This document shows positions 25,129 to 39,563 of a stretch of DNA of 64,000 bases, one piece after another; position 1 is the stretch's first letter, and each line of letters starts with the position of its first letter. The stretch is from contig CP075493.1 of the NCBI GenBank assembly GCA_021613535.1, forward strand, positions 17,980,001 through 18,044,000. Reading direction: 5' to 3'. Origin of the DNA: Adineta vaga (lineage: Eukaryota > Rotifera). The notes beneath the pieces are model-generated. The model was given only the letters and a program-made list of their open reading frames with translations, did no database searches and was not told the origin of the DNA. The position numbers and the translations under genes were made by a program.

Positions 25129-28100
25129 ATGAATGTTGGATCAAAGGCGACAGACAATCATTTTTGCAGTGCGATCGACCATGATCATGCTTCTTCTTCT
25201 TCTTCTTCTTCTCATTTGTTCTTTTTCATCGTCGCCATCGTCGTCGTAGCACCAGCATCCTTTGCTCAAGCTCGTATCTGGCTCGATGAACGACTTCGAT
25301 TCGATCCAGACCATCCACAAGTGGCTATCTACAATATGCCTTTCGTCTATCGTCTTTCTCCACACGACACTCTCTCGATTCAACAACTTCATCATGCTCT
25401 ACAACTTGTTGTCAACAAACATCCATCACTTCATACAGCACTCGTCTTTGATTCTGACAAACATCAACTCATTCAAAGAATTCTTTCTCACAAAGATAAC
25501 AACAACGACAACAGAACTCTCTTCTCCTTTACTCAAAGTACTTATGAAACAGATGAAGAACTCCATGATATCTTACATGATGAACGAAGAAACACGCAAC
25601 ATTTCGATCTCGATCATGGTCTTGTCTTTCGATGTCATCTCGTACATTACAAAGAGATTATCCCATCGAATGATCTTCTTTCTCATCAACATCTTCTCAT
25701 CTTTAGTTTTCATCATGCTTTGTTTGATTTTCTATCGATGAACATCTTTCTTCATGATCTCAATCAAGCATATACCACAAGTCAATTATCCACTGATGAT
25801 GACTATACTACTCTTCGTTATTTCGATTGTATGTTATCCTAGCTTCTCATGTGTACTTTTCTTCTCTACCACATTTTCTTCTCTATTATATTCAGATGCT
25901 GCCATCGAACAACAACTGTCAATGACTGGTGCACAGATGTTCTGGCAGGATACACTTCATGGTTGTCAACTCGATCAACCTCTTTCCTTACCCTATGATC
26001 GACATCGTCTTTCGAATGAACATCGAACTGGTCGTGGAACATCGATTTCCTTCGATCTTGGTCAACATCTGTCACATGACCTTGTCACTTATGCATCATC
26101 AAATCATATCGAACTAGAACATCTAGCTCTTGCAACCTACTATCTCTTCTTATTCAAACTGACCAATGGAGAACAAGATCTATGTATTGGAATGAATACA
26201 CATGGTCGATATCGAAATGAACTTCACTCAATCATTGGCATGTTTGTCAATGCTATACCAGTACGATGTCAACTAGATTCTTGTTGGTCTTTTGCTCAAC
26301 TACTTGAACATATTCGATCGATGATAGTCAACTGTAGAAAATATTCATATTATCCACTTCAACGTATTCTCTCTCAATATCCTCATCTCTCACATCCTGC
26401 ATTTCTCGATACATCATTCGAATTTATCTCATCATCATCATTATCGATGGGAAAAGATGATCGAAATGAGATTATGATTGGTGATAGTCGACTTTCTCTC
26501 CTATCTTTCGTTACGAATATCAATGAAGATGAAGTGATGAACAAGTTTGATTTCATTCTCAGGATTGATCATCATCTGATGACAAATGAACTGTCATGCA
26601 CCCTTTCTGCATCCAACGATTTGTTCAATGTAGAAACTATCTTCCAGATGGCACAAAGATTTCACACAGTAGTCCAACAACTATTCATATCTGTTGATAC
26701 AAGCATGAGGAAACTACTTTCTGAACAATCATTGATGTTGAACAATGAAAGATTACTCATACAATCAATCAATCATACACAAACATCTTTTCCTCCCGTG
26801 AAGTGTATTCATCATGAGTTTGTATGTCAAGTGATAAGACATCCACAGAAACTAGCTGTTGAACTCGATGATCAATCGTTGACATATGCTGAACTGTTGC
26901 ACTATGTGCAACTATTATCGACACGTCTTCTAAGTGATTATAACATCCTTCCAGGTGAAGTGATTTGTCAATGTGTGGAGAGAAGCATATCAATGGTAAG
27001 TAGTTGATCAAAGACATGTGAATGTGAAGTAGAGATTGTTGTTGTTGTTGTTGTGGATGCATAGGTGATTGGAATGATGGCCATCGAAATGGTAGGTGGT
27101 GTTTATTGTCCATTATCACCTCGAGATCCTCAACATAGACTTCATGCACTCCTACAACAAACACAAGCTCGTCTAGTTCTTGTTCATTGGTTGACAATAA
27201 CGAAGACTAACCATGATGATATTGTTGTTTCGTTGGATATTGATACAGTCTTCTCTGATAATGCCACGACGAATGATACTGATATTGATCAATTATCACT
27301 CATCAAAGTATCACGAGAAAATGTTGCTTATGTCGTTTTTACAAGTGGATCAACTGGAACACCTAAGGCAGTCTGTTTGGATTAATATGCACTGAATATC
27401 ATTTAGACTTTATGCTTTCTTCTAGGTTCAAGTTCGACATACAAATTACATACAGTCTATGCACTCAGTGTTTTATGTTAATATGCTTAATAGGAATGAT
27501 ATAATAATACAAATGGCGCAATGTTCTTTCGATACTCATTTACAAGACATATTTGGTTCATTGATATCTGGAGCAACGCTCGTTATGCTTCACCCTGGAG
27601 AAGCAATGGACTTTGATTATTTGTTTAAGGTTTTCCAGCAGAAACGAATTACATACATAGACAGCGTTCCTAGCTTTCTTCAAAGTCTTTTCACCTATGT
27701 TGAAAACTGTAGCAACCAAAAAACTTTGCAGTATTTGCGGTCAATGATTGTCGGTGGTCTGTAGCTTGCAAATCATGCTCTATGGTTTTTCTTCTATGTC
27801 TCTGATTTTAGGCGAAACATTTCCTGCCAAACTAAGCAGTTTAATTTCAAATAATTTAAACAGAACTTCACAAATATGGAGCAGCTATGGTACAGCAGAA
27901 ATAACTATCGGTTGTACGCTCTTTCTTGTTAAAGCTACATCAAAGACTGATACAGTTCCGATCGGACAGTCACTTCCTAATTATGAATGTGTGGTTCTGG
28001 ATGAACATTCGCAAACGTCTTTGACAAATCAGCCAGGTGAATTGCTTGTCGGAGGTGTAGGTGTATTTGCTGGATATCTTGGACGTGATGATCTGACTGC

Positions 28101-30534
28101 CAGGGCACTCATCGAAGTTAATGGTCGGTTATTCTATAGAACAGGTGATATCGTTCGAATAGATGACAGTGGATTGATTCATTACATTGGTCGACAAGAT
28201 CATCAAGTCAAACTTCGAGGACAACGCATTGAACTTGGTGAAATCGAACGATGCCTGCTCAGCATCTCTACCATCTCTGCTTGTGTTGTCATCAAATGGA
28301 ATGATGATCATCTCGTGGCTTATGTTCAATGTTCTCATAACATACACGAACAGCAACTGAGAGAACATTGTCAATCTCATCTTCCACCACATATGATTCC
28401 ATCGTTCTTCGTCATCCTCGAACAACTACCTCTGAATGTCAATGGAAAGATCGATCGAAAACGGCTTCCTTCACCCGATGTCTCGCATCTGTCTTCATCA
28501 GCACATCATACGAATGACGACAATAATGAATTCTCACAACCAACCAATGACATCGAACAGATCATTCATGACATGTGGTGTGATATTCTTCATCAAAAAC
28601 AGATCTCCATCAGCACCAGTCTTTTCACCATCGGTGGTCATTCTCTCCTAGTCATGCAACTCTTTCATCGATACAAGATCGACTTTCATCTAGAATCGAG
28701 TTCTTCCTTTTCCATCTCTACTTTTTTTCAACATCCAACCATCAAAGAACATGCTCATCTCATTCATCAGACTCGCAACATCCACACCGAAGATGTCGAT
28801 CATCATCAATGGCTCCCACTACATGTCACTCGAGGTAGTTTACATCATGTATTTGTCTTCATCATCCACTCCCTTTTCTGTTTGTGTTCTAGCAAGAGCA
28901 TCCTATGCACAGGAACGTATCTTCTTAGATGAACACATTCGTTTCTCCTCATCCACAAATACCACCCATTATCGTATTCATCATAATATCTATGTCATTC
29001 CATTATTGTATCGTCTCTCATCTTCTCATTCTCATCTTTCAATCTCAAGACTACGTTATGCACTGCATAGTCTCATCATCAGACACAACACTCTTCGAAC
29101 AGCACTCTACCTAGATGATGTCGATGGTAGTATTGTACAAGAATGCTTCGATCAATCTCGCATTAGCAATGATATGATATCATGTCGATTTATTGTTCTT
29201 GATCTTCACAACAATAACGATAAGGATTGCGAGCGACAGGAGATTGTCGAGGATATACTCAATCAAGTGGATCTCTTTGATCTATCTAAAGGACATGTCA
29301 TCAATTGTCATCTTCTTCTCGGACATCATCCTTCTCCAGAGGATGATGATTTGTTGAATGAAAACGATTGGATCTTATTTACTCTCCATCATGCAGCATT
29401 TGATGGAGCATCCACATCGATCTTTCTTCGTGATCTTGCTCTTGCTTATGATCAAGATGAGAACTTCTTGGTTGAGACTAATGCATTGCAATACATCGAC
29501 TATTCTGTACATGAACATTGCATGGATATGACATTATCTCGACAATTCTGGCATGATCAACTGCAAGGATATGATCTGCAAAGTCGACTAGCATTGCCGG
29601 TTGATCGACATCGTGCTTCAGCTGATCAGCGCTCTGGACTGGCGTCATCTATTCAAGTGACACTCGATGATGACATATGTACATCCTTTCTTCACTATGC
29701 ATCATCACATCATCTCACTCTCTTTCAACTTGGCTTAGCTACATTCTATGCATTTCTCTTTCGACTAACTCATGGTCACAGTGATCTATGTGTATCTTCG
29801 ATTAATGCTAATCGATATCGAAATGAACTTGTCAATATATGATAGGCATGTTTGTGTCAACATTACCATATCGTCTTCACATCGATGATCATCAATGGTC
29901 CTTTGGTGAACTTGTCCGACATGTGCAAGAGAAATGTGTATCTATTCTAGAACATTCTCATTATCCATTACAAGAACTCTTCTCTCACTTTCATGTCAAT
30001 CAATCGAATGTTGGATTTCTCGAAACGGTGTTTGATCTAATACATGTGTCTCCTGAACAAACACAGTTATCTTTGGGTGAAACAAACTTAGAACAAATAT
30101 CATCAGACATATCATATCGAATGGCGAAATTTGATATCATGTTCACATTGGTTTATGATCGAACATGGCATGATGAGCGATTATCATGCAGTTTTGTCTG
30201 TTCACAAGATTTGTTTGATCAGGCATCCGTTACACTTCTAAGTCAAAGACTAGTACACTTCTATCGGCAGCTGTTCTTATCTGATGGCGGTGGTGGTAGA
30301 ATGGAGAGTTGGTCATTACCTTTATGTGATCTAGTTCTCATTCTACCGGAAGAAGCTAGAGAAATAGAAGACATTGTGTTTTGTCCACAACTACATGTGA
30401 TAGATGAAGGTATGTGTGATTGTTCGATGACTTTTGTTCAAATATGCACATGGATATCGGAGAAGATGCGAACTGTCTGTAGAGAAGTGTGCGAATATGT
30501 AAGAATCAACATGATACTTGAGAATGACATCTGA
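25129..30534 (+). CDS. NRPS unit 4: C-A-PCP-(C2 frameshifted)
   Basis: Predicted exons are 25129-25828, 25896-26995, 27065-27370, 27426-27756, 27812-28834 and 28893-30534. C1, A and PCP are in frame. The A domain diverges from units 1-3 from about 27,190 (after VLVHWL) to about 28,150. It has [33 protein letters not shown] and an unusual SSYGTAE where others have NLYGPAE. Downstream it rejoins the common sequence ([22 protein letters not shown]). In C2 two extra bases at about 29,837 (gtcaatatatgat against gtcaatatgat) shift the frame after NRYRNELVN; HHAAFDG lies before the break. The other half of C2 is open from 29,839. Confidence 0.82.
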
Positions 30535-31410
30535 TAAATGCTAAGAAAACGAATTGTGAGCGTTAGAATTGATATTAGTAGTAAAGATTAATTTGTGAAT
30601 CAAGGTATATTCATGTCTATTGTTTGACAACTCAGGATGCTGTTCGGTGTCGGTGTACATAAGGTTCTTTCTTGATGAGTACCTTGGATTGGATCCATTC
30701 CATTCTTTGTCGAAATAAGACTTCTTTTGATTTTCAACAGATGAAAGCTTGATCATAAGTAAGATAAAAGTTTTCTTACCTAGGCTATTATGTTTCGGTT
30801 TAGATTCACTTTGGAATGACAGATGGACGTGAAAGTATATATACGAAATAATATGTAGATGTCATTCAATTGTCGATCTTCTTGCTCTGAGAAAGATATG
30901 ATATATCATGGTATTATCTTCTACCATATGAAATACGGCTTTGATAACATTGCAGATGATTTCATAGAAGATTATCATACATTTTGTCTACTGATTATCA
31001 TATAGAAATCATAAAGCTACGTGTTCCTTTTATTACTGATGCATTTAATCAAATCGAATAATCCGATTCCAGTACATTCTCTCATCTAATGGAAGCGACA
31101 GAGTAATATGGCATTTTTCAGGGAGTGTGGGAAACTCTGAGGATTGTTTTTATGTATTTCCAGCTGATCATCTTTCATCGTACAGATCTTAACTGAAATA
31201 GGTCAAATATTGCTATTTCTACTGATATTTTCTTACTGCCTACTATCGACGTACTCACTTGTGTTTTATCTTGATTGCAGTGAGTCTCCCTGCTTCGAGA
31301 AACAATAGATCAATTTTGAAGATGGGTCCAAGTGATTCTTCCCGTCAGATGCTATTGAGTCATAAGGTGTAAAGACATACCATTGTAGTATCCCATAAGC
31401 TCGGTATACG
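30535..31410. other. Spacer between NRPS units 4 and 5
   Basis: Identity to the other units ends at about 30,552. No intact gene is seen. A trace of the MULE transposase (SYFDKEWNGSNP on the - strand, about 30,690-30,730) and tactgat motifs near 30,990-31,050 and 31,218-31,230 suggest a strongly decayed version of the insertion found upstream of the other units. Confidence 0.5.
30653..30756 (-). pseudogene. Decayed MULE transposase remnant
   Basis: A short - strand reading contains SYFDKEWNGSNP, matching YFDKEWIESNNGW of the transposase fragments in the other spacers. The SWIM part is missing. It is either an older copy of the same insertion or a partial gene conversion product. Confidence 0.45.
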
Positions 31411-34400
31411 ATGAATGTTGGATCAAAGGCGACAGACAATCATTTTACAGTATTAAACACCATGTATGCTTCTTCTTCTTCTTCTTCTCATTTGTGCATC
31501 GTCGCCATCGTCGTAGCACCAGCATCCTTTGCTCAAGCTCGAATTTGGCTCGATGAACGACTTCGATTCGATCCACACAAGCCACAAGTGAGCATCTCCA
31601 ACATCCCCTTCGTCTATCGTCTCCCACTAGCCAACACTCTCTCCGTTCGACAACTTCATCGTGCTCTACAGCTCGTCGTCAACAAACATCCATCACTTCA
31701 CACAGCACTCATCTTCGACCCACACACAAATGAACTCATCCAAAGAATCATCTCTCACAAACATGACGACCACGACGACGGCGAAACTCTCTTCTCCTTT
31801 ACTCAAAGTACTTATGAAACAGATGAAGAACTCCATGATATCTTACATGATGAACGAAGAAACACGCAACATTTCGATCTCGATCATGGTCTTGTCTTTC
31901 GATGTCATCTCGTACATTACAAAGAGATTATTCCATCGAATGATCTTCTCTCTCACCAAGATCTCCTGATCTTCAATTTTCATCGTGCTCTCTTTGATTT
32001 TCTATCGATGAACATCTTTCTTCATGATCTCAATCAAGCATACACCACAGATCAACTATCAACCGCAACAACGAATGACACCATCACTCTACGCTATCTC
32101 GATTGTATGTCGACATATGCGTTGTTCTTTCCTCACTCATTCATCATTCTTGTGTGTTTGATTTAGATGCTGTCATCGAACATCAACTGTCAATGACTGG
32201 TGCACAGATGTTCTGGCAGGATACACTTCATGGTTGTCAACTCGATCAACCTCTTTCCTTACCCTATGATCGACATCGTCTTTCGAATGAACATCGAACT
32301 GGTCGTGGAACATCGATTTCCTTCGATCTTGGTCAACATCTGTCACATGACCTTGTCACTTATGCATCATCACATGACATCTCACTGCAACAGCTTACCT
32401 TTTCTCTGTATTTCACATTCCTGTTCAAGTTGACGAATGCACAAACGGATCTATGTGTTGGAATGAATGTCAGCAATCGATATCGAGATGAACTTCGATC
32501 CGTTGTTGGAATGTTTGAGAATATTATTCCATTGAGATGTCAACTCGATACACATTGGTGTTTCGCTCAACTGATGAATAATGTTCGAAAGATGATGACC
32601 AATGCAATGAAATATTCCTATTATCCTGTTGAACGTCTTCTATGTGATCAACATCTTCATCTTTCACATGCTACGTTTCACCATACAGCATTTGAATTTC
32701 TTTCATTATCATCATCGTTGTTGAAGAGGGTAGATGGTAAGAATGTAATCGAGATAGGTGGTAGTCGAATGTCTTTGATAGCATTATCAATGAAAATGAA
32801 TGAAGATCAAGATCAAGATGAAGTGATGAGTCAATGGGATCTCTCTCTTGTTCTTCATCATCATGATATTCAGTCGAATGGAGTGTCATGTGTGATTCAT
32901 GCATCCCTTGATTTATTCGATCGAGAAACACTGGTATTGATCTCACAACGATTTCATTCCTTCGTCCATCAACTACTCGTTTCTTCTGTTGACAATCAAA
33001 CAAACAGACCAATCTATGAACTATCGTTAACATTATTACATGAAAGATTACTCGCACAATCAGTGAATAACACCGAAGTCTCATACTCTCCCGTGATGTG
33101 TATTCATCATGAGTTTGTATGTCAAGTGATAAGACATCCACAGAAACTAGCTGTTGAACTCGATGATCAATCGTTGACATATGCTGAACTGTTGCACTAT
33201 GTGCAACTATTATCGACACGTCTTCTAAGTGATTATAACATCCTTCCAGGTGAAGTGATTTGTCAATGTGTGGAGAGAAGCATATCAATGGTAAGTAGTT
33301 GATCAAAGACATGTGAATGTGAAGTAGAGATTGTTGTTGGTGTTAATGAATAGGTGATTGGAATAATGGCAATTGAGATGATAGGTGGTGTTTATTGCCC
33401 ACTGTCACCTCGAGATCCTCCACATCGTCTTCATGCACTTCTGCAACAAACACAAGCTCGTCTAGTTCTTGTTCATTGGTTAACAGCAGACAAGTTTCAC
33501 GATGCAATGCCTTCACTTGATATTAATATCATCTCCTTTGCGAATAATATGCGTCAGGCTGTTGATGTTCATCGTTGGGATGATGTCATAGTTACTCCCA
33601 GTCATGTGGCCTATATCATTTTCACTAGTGGTTCAACTGGAACACCCAAGGCGGTTTGTTGAGTTACAGTGAAGTGGCATTTGTGCTCAGTTGTTTCGTT
33701 TCTCATTCTAGATACAAGTTCGACATACGAACTTTGTTAACTGTATGCATTCGTTGACATTCAATGGCACATTTTATGAAAATGATACGGCTATACAGAT
33801 GGCACGATGTTCATTTGACATTCATGTTCAAGAAATACTTGGTATCTTGACATATGGTGCCACCCTGGTGATGCTTCATCCTCGAGGAACTCTAGATTTA
33901 GAATATCTGTCACACATCATGCATGAGAAACAAATCACATACCTGCATGCGGTGCCAACTTTACTCCAGAGTCTGTTCGCCTTTCTCGATCGCTCACACA
34001 GCTCTTATGTCGTGAAGTATCTTCGATCAGTATGCAGTAGTGGTGAGCGGCTGATTAAATAATTTCAGTTCTATTCTGACATTCAATATCTGATCTATTA
34101 CAGGTGAACCTTTCCCGGTGAAATTGACCGATCTCATAGCAAAAGCTAGTACAGCAAACTGTAATGTATGGAATTTATATGGGCCAGCAGAAATAACTAT
34201 CGGTTGTACGCTCTTTCTTGTTAAAGCTACATCAAAGACTGATACAGTTCCGATCGGACAGTCACTTCCTAATTATGAATGTGTGGTTCTGGATGAACAT
34301 TCGCAAACGTCTTTGACAAATCAAGAAGGTGAATTGTTTGTCGGAGGTGTAGGTGTATTTGCTGGATATCTTGGACGTGATGATCTGACTGCCAGGGCAC

Positions 34401-36824
34401 TCATCGAAGTTAATGGTCGGTTATTCTATAGAACAGGTGATATCGTTCGAATAGATGACAGTGGATTGATTCATTACATTGGTCGACAAGATCATCAAGT
34501 CAAACTTCGAGGACAACGCATTGAACTTGGTGAAATCGAACGATGCCTGCTCAGCATCTCTACCATCTCTGCTTGTGTTGTCATCAAATGGAATGATGAT
34601 CATCTCGTGGCTTATGTTCAATGTTCTCATAACATACACGAACAGCAACTGAGAGAACATTGTCAATCTCATCTTCCACCACATATGATTCCATCGTTCT
34701 TCGTCATCCTCGAACAACTACCTCTGAATGTCAATGGAAAGATCGATCGAAAACGGCTTCCTTCACCCGATGTCTCGCATCTGTCTTCATCAGCACATCA
34801 TACGAATGACGACAATAATGAATTCTCACAACCAACCAATGACATCGAACAGATCATTCATGACATGTGGTGTGATATTCTTCATCAAAAACAGATCTCC
34901 ATCAGCACCAGTCTTTTCACCATCGGTGGTCATTCTCTCCTAGTCATGCAACTCTTTCATCGATACAAGATCGACTTTCATCTAGAATCGAGTTCTTCCT
35001 TTTCCATCTCTACTTTTTTTCAACATCCAACCATCAAAGAACATGCTCATCTCATTCATCAGACTCGCAACATCCACACCGAAGATGTCGATCATCATCA
35101 ATGGCTCCCACTACATGTCACTCGAGGTAGTTTACATCATGTATTTGTCTTCATCATCCACTCCCTTTTCTGTTTGTGTTCTAGCAAGAGCATCCTATGC
35201 ACAGGAACGTATCTTCTTAGATGAACACATTCGTTTCTCCTCATCCACAAATACCACCCATTATCGTATTCATCATAATATCTATGTCATTCCATTATTG
35301 TATCGTCTCTCATCTTCTCATTCTCATCTTTCAATCTCAAGACTACGTTATGCACTGCATAGTCTCATCATCAGACACAACACTCTTCGAACAGCACTCT
35401 ACCTAGATGATGTCGATGGTAGTATTGTACAAGAATGCTTCGATCAATCTCGCATTAGCAATGATATGATATCATGTCGATTTATTGTTCTTGATCTTCA
35501 CAACAATAACGATAAGGATTGCGAGCGACAGGAGATTGTCGAGGATATACTCAATCAAGTGGATCTCTTTGATCTATCTAAAGGACATGTCATCAATTGT
35601 CATCTTCTTCTCGGACATCATCCTTCTCCAGAGGATGATGATTTGTTGAATGAAAACGATTGGATCTTATTTACTCTCCATCATGCAGCATTTGATGGAG
35701 CATCCACATCGATCTTTCTTCGTGATCTTGCTCTTGCTTATGATCAAGATGAGAACTTCTTGGTTGAGACTAATGCATTGCAATACATCGACTATTCTGT
35801 ACATGAACATTGCATGGATATGACATTATCTCGACAATTCTGGCATGATCAACTGCAAGGATATGATCTGCAAAGTCGACTAGCATTGCCGGTTGATCGA
35901 CATCGTGCTTCAGCTGATCAGCGCTCTGGACTGGCGTCATCTATTCAAGTGACACTCGATGATGACATATGTACATCCTTTCTTCACTATGCATCATCAC
36001 ATCATCTCACTCTCTTTCAACTTGGCTTAGCTACATTCTATGCATTTCTCTTTCGACTAACTCATGGTCACAGTGATCTATGTGTATCTTCGATTAATGC
36101 TAATCGATATCGAAATGAACTTGTCAATATGATAGGCATGTTTGTGTCAACATTACCATATCGTCTTCACATCGATGATCATCAATGGTCCTTTGGTGAA
36201 CTTGTCCGACATGTGCAAGAGAAATGTGTATCTATTCTAGAACATTCTCATTATCCATTACAAGAACTCTTCTCTCACTTTCATGTCAATCAATCGAATG
36301 TTGGATTTCTCGAAACGGTGTTTGATCTAATACATGTGTCTCCTGAACAAACACAGTTATCTTTGGGTGAAACAAACTTAGAACAAATATCATCAGACAT
36401 ATCATATCGAATGGCGAAATTTGATATCATGTTCACATTGGTTTATGATCGAACATGGCATGATGAGCGATTATCATGCAGTTTTGTCTGTTCACAAGAT
36501 TTGTTTGATCAGGCATCCGTTACACTTCTAAGTCAAAGACTAGTACACTTCTATCGGCAGCTGTTCTTATCTGATGGCGGTGGTGGTAGAATGGAGAGTT
36601 GGTCATTACCTTTATGTGATCTAGTTCTCATTCTACCGGAAGAAGCTAGAGAAATAGAAGACATTGTGTTTTGTCCACAACTACATGTGATAGATGAAGG
36701 TATGTGTGATTGTTCGATGACTTTTGTTCAAATATGCACATGGATATCGGAGAAGATGCGAACTGTCTGTAGAGAAGTGTGCGAATATGTAAGAATCAAC
36801 ATGATACTTGAGAATGACATCTGA
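31411..36824 (+). CDS. NRPS unit 5: C(His lost)-A-PCP-C, intact frame
   Basis: Predicted exons are 31411-32104, 32167-33290, 33354-33653, 33712-34042, 34104-35126 and 35185-36824, in total 1,703 codons plus stop. This is the most divergent C1-A: long stretches differ from units 1-4, interrupted by blocks of apparent full identity (about 31,795-31,930, 32,190-32,370 and 33,095-33,325). In C1 the HHxxxD motif reads FHRALFDF, so the second, catalytic His is Arg. The A domain has SFDIHVQ, ITYLHAVPT, VCSSGEP and NLYGPAEITIG; from about 34,187 it matches unit 4. PCP has GGHSL. C2 is intact with HHAAFDG. The Met at 31,411 is the first in frame and supports the same start in the other units. Confidence 0.85.
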
Positions 36825-38030
36825 TAAATGCTAAGAAAACGATGATATTAATAGATTATTTGTAGAAACTTTGCTGTCTAGCGGTTTAGCAGTAATTGGA
36901 CTATTTCCTCAGTTGAGTGTTGTAGAGTGACGAGCAGTTTTTACTTCTGAAACATTTTCTTTCGTATTAAGTGTAATTCATGAGAGTTTCTCTTGTCCTT
37001 TCTACTTATGCACATAAGTATAGGCTAAACATATTTCACAAGTGTATTCGTAAGAGGAAGACTGTCTGAAATGTTTCTGTCGTCGGCTACAAGATGCTAT
37101 GCGTTTGGATGAGTGTCCCTCAGTGTGAATGGGGTTACACGCATGGAATAGACCCAGTTCGTATTTTGATGCGTTCTAGCAGGGAATTCGATTCGTTTTG
37201 CGCTTCTCTTCATGCATACAGAGGAGAACTAGTCGGTAGTTTTATCTACCTTCCTGGCTTTGTTTTCTGGTAAGAAGCGGAAATGATTTTGATCAGAGAC
37301 AGAACTACTTATTATAAGATTACAAAAAACTACACATTAATCGCAAAACCATGATAAAAATAGTCATCTACAAACGGTACAGTGTGATTCGATGAAAGCT
37401 GGTATTATATAGTGAACTGAAATAAGAAGACAGGCCAGAGACTATCTGCGTAGTGTGATGGATTAAAAGAGCGAATTGAAAAACAAAAGAAGGATATCGA
37501 GCACCAAGGATGAAAAGCCACATCTATATAGGTGATAGCAACAAGTATCTTAATATACACATTTCAGTGTAAGATGTGTTGATCATAAGTCATATGATTG
37601 TTTTGTTTCCTTGCTATCCTCAACTAAATACTTCATTGTTCCACACGCGCATTTTCCTGGATCTTTGTCTTTGTTTTCTTTCTTTCTCATTTCTATGTAC
37701 ACCAGTACAAACACACCTGTTCACCTCCAATCGACAATCCCTCTTCCACTTGAGCGACTAGTCTAAGACATGACATCGAACCGACAGAACATACAACATT
37801 AGAATAAAAACTTCCATCACGGAAGTTCCATGTGGCAGCTTCCTACCAACCAATCATACAATGAAAACACAAGCGAAATTCAGTTAGATACCGTCTGATT
37901 CGACACATCAGCATGAAAATATTGTGAAGTAAACTGAGAAGCAAGTAGAATTGAACGAGATCACAGTGGGTTTCATTCTTGAAAATCAGAATCGTCGGCA
38001 ACACAAATGCCAAGGAATAATTTATCGGGA
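36825..38030. other. Spacer between NRPS units 5 and 6
   Basis: A near-exact copy of the spacer at 6786-7991. No gene is seen. Confidence 0.5.
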
Positions 38031-39411
38031 ACAAATTTATTGACCGGTTAAACAGATGAAATGATCAGTAATAAAATGGATAAATGATCAGTTCGAAGTT
38101 TGAATGATCGGTGCTTAGAATAGCAGTAAATAATATGAAAATGATCAGTCTATAATATGAACCATCCGTAAAGACATCATATTTATAACAGTAAAAAGTA
38201 GCAATTTGACAAGTAAAAAATCCAAATTTGATTAGTAAATAATGCATGTTGTACCAACAGAAAAAAAAGATCGATCTGTAAGACACACCCGAGCACGAGA
38301 CGAAGAATCTAATTGAAGCCGTCTAAAATTCGAATCACTGCAGCATCAAAGCTGGTTTAGCTTTTGCTGGCCGGCCACTCTTTCGTTTTTCACCGATCGG
38401 CACTGTCTTGGCTGGTGATGGTGGTCTGCAGTACTTCAAGCGAATAGCCATCCCAACAACGTGCTTGCAAACATAGTTTTTCAAAAAGGCCGGGCAGTTG
38501 CATTTTGATTTCTTCCAGTCTGTATCATTCGGCATTTCTAAACACCATATATCATAGGATTTCTTGAACTGATTAAAGGTAGTCCATTTTCTATTGATAT
38601 ATTTATTTACATCAGTTTGTGTAATATCTTGTATATCACGAGCTGGTATATAATGTTTTTGAACCATCATTCGGATAGAAGATTACATCTGTTGATGACT
38701 TGTCCATTGATATGAAGAAGTCCATAGCTTTAAACTTATCGTCGCTTCTATGACAAAAACTTTTGCATTTATTGAAGTGGAATCACGTTCTATTGACCAG
38801 TTGTGAACAATCCTTGAAGCTATTGCTAAAAATCTCGATAAGACATAACGTTCTTGGAAAGTCCCTTCATCTTTTATTGTCTTGTTGGCTGTCTCCAGGA
38901 TTTTGTTCGTAATCGGTGTATATAACTGGATACCTTCGTACCAACCGTTATTGGATTCAATCCATTCTTTGTCGAAATACGACAGATTTTCTTGTTTCTG
39001 GTACGTCCTCCTCTACTAAATCACTTTCGTATGAAGCACCTCGTGCAGCTTCCATCGGTTTTACTTGTTAGCACCGAGATGGACGTGAAAGAAAGGATAG
39101 AAATAACGAATATGATGGCTGGATTTATAGTTGAATCTCGCGATTACAGAGAAATAAAAAAAAGTAGCCATCAGTCACTGTACGACTTATTGCAATTTCT
39201 ACAGTGATCCTTGCATATAATCTCCTAATAATGTATTTTATTTACTGATTATCAAATTAATTAACTATACAATCTCTTGAACTACTGTTCCTTTATATTG
39301 TTTACTGACAGTTCAACTTCTTTACTGATCATTCATCCAATTAACTGATTTTGAAATATTTCATCTCACTGATCATACCATATTTTCTACTGATAAACTA
39401 AATCCATGCCT
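38031..39411. mobile_element. MULE-derived insertion, unit 6
   Basis: Same insertion as in unit 2, with flanking repeats at 38,019-38,030 and 39,412-39,423. It is nearly identical to the copies in units 1-3 although units 4 and 5, which lack this form, lie between them. Confidence 0.7.
38335..38992 (-). pseudogene. SWIM-type MULE transposase fragment (unit 6)
   Basis: Same reading and same internal stop as in units 1 and 2; the C-terminal 111 codons (38,335-38,670) keep the SWIM finger. Confidence 0.7.
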
Positions 39412-39563
39412 AATTTAACGGGATCGAGCCGCAACAAGTTTGCTTCGATTGAAACATGAATAAGGTTCAGACAAAAAAGAATCATGGTCCCGTCAGATCT
39501 GAATCCATCGATATCATAAACCCATACCATTGTAGTATCCACTTAACTGTATTTAACTATACG

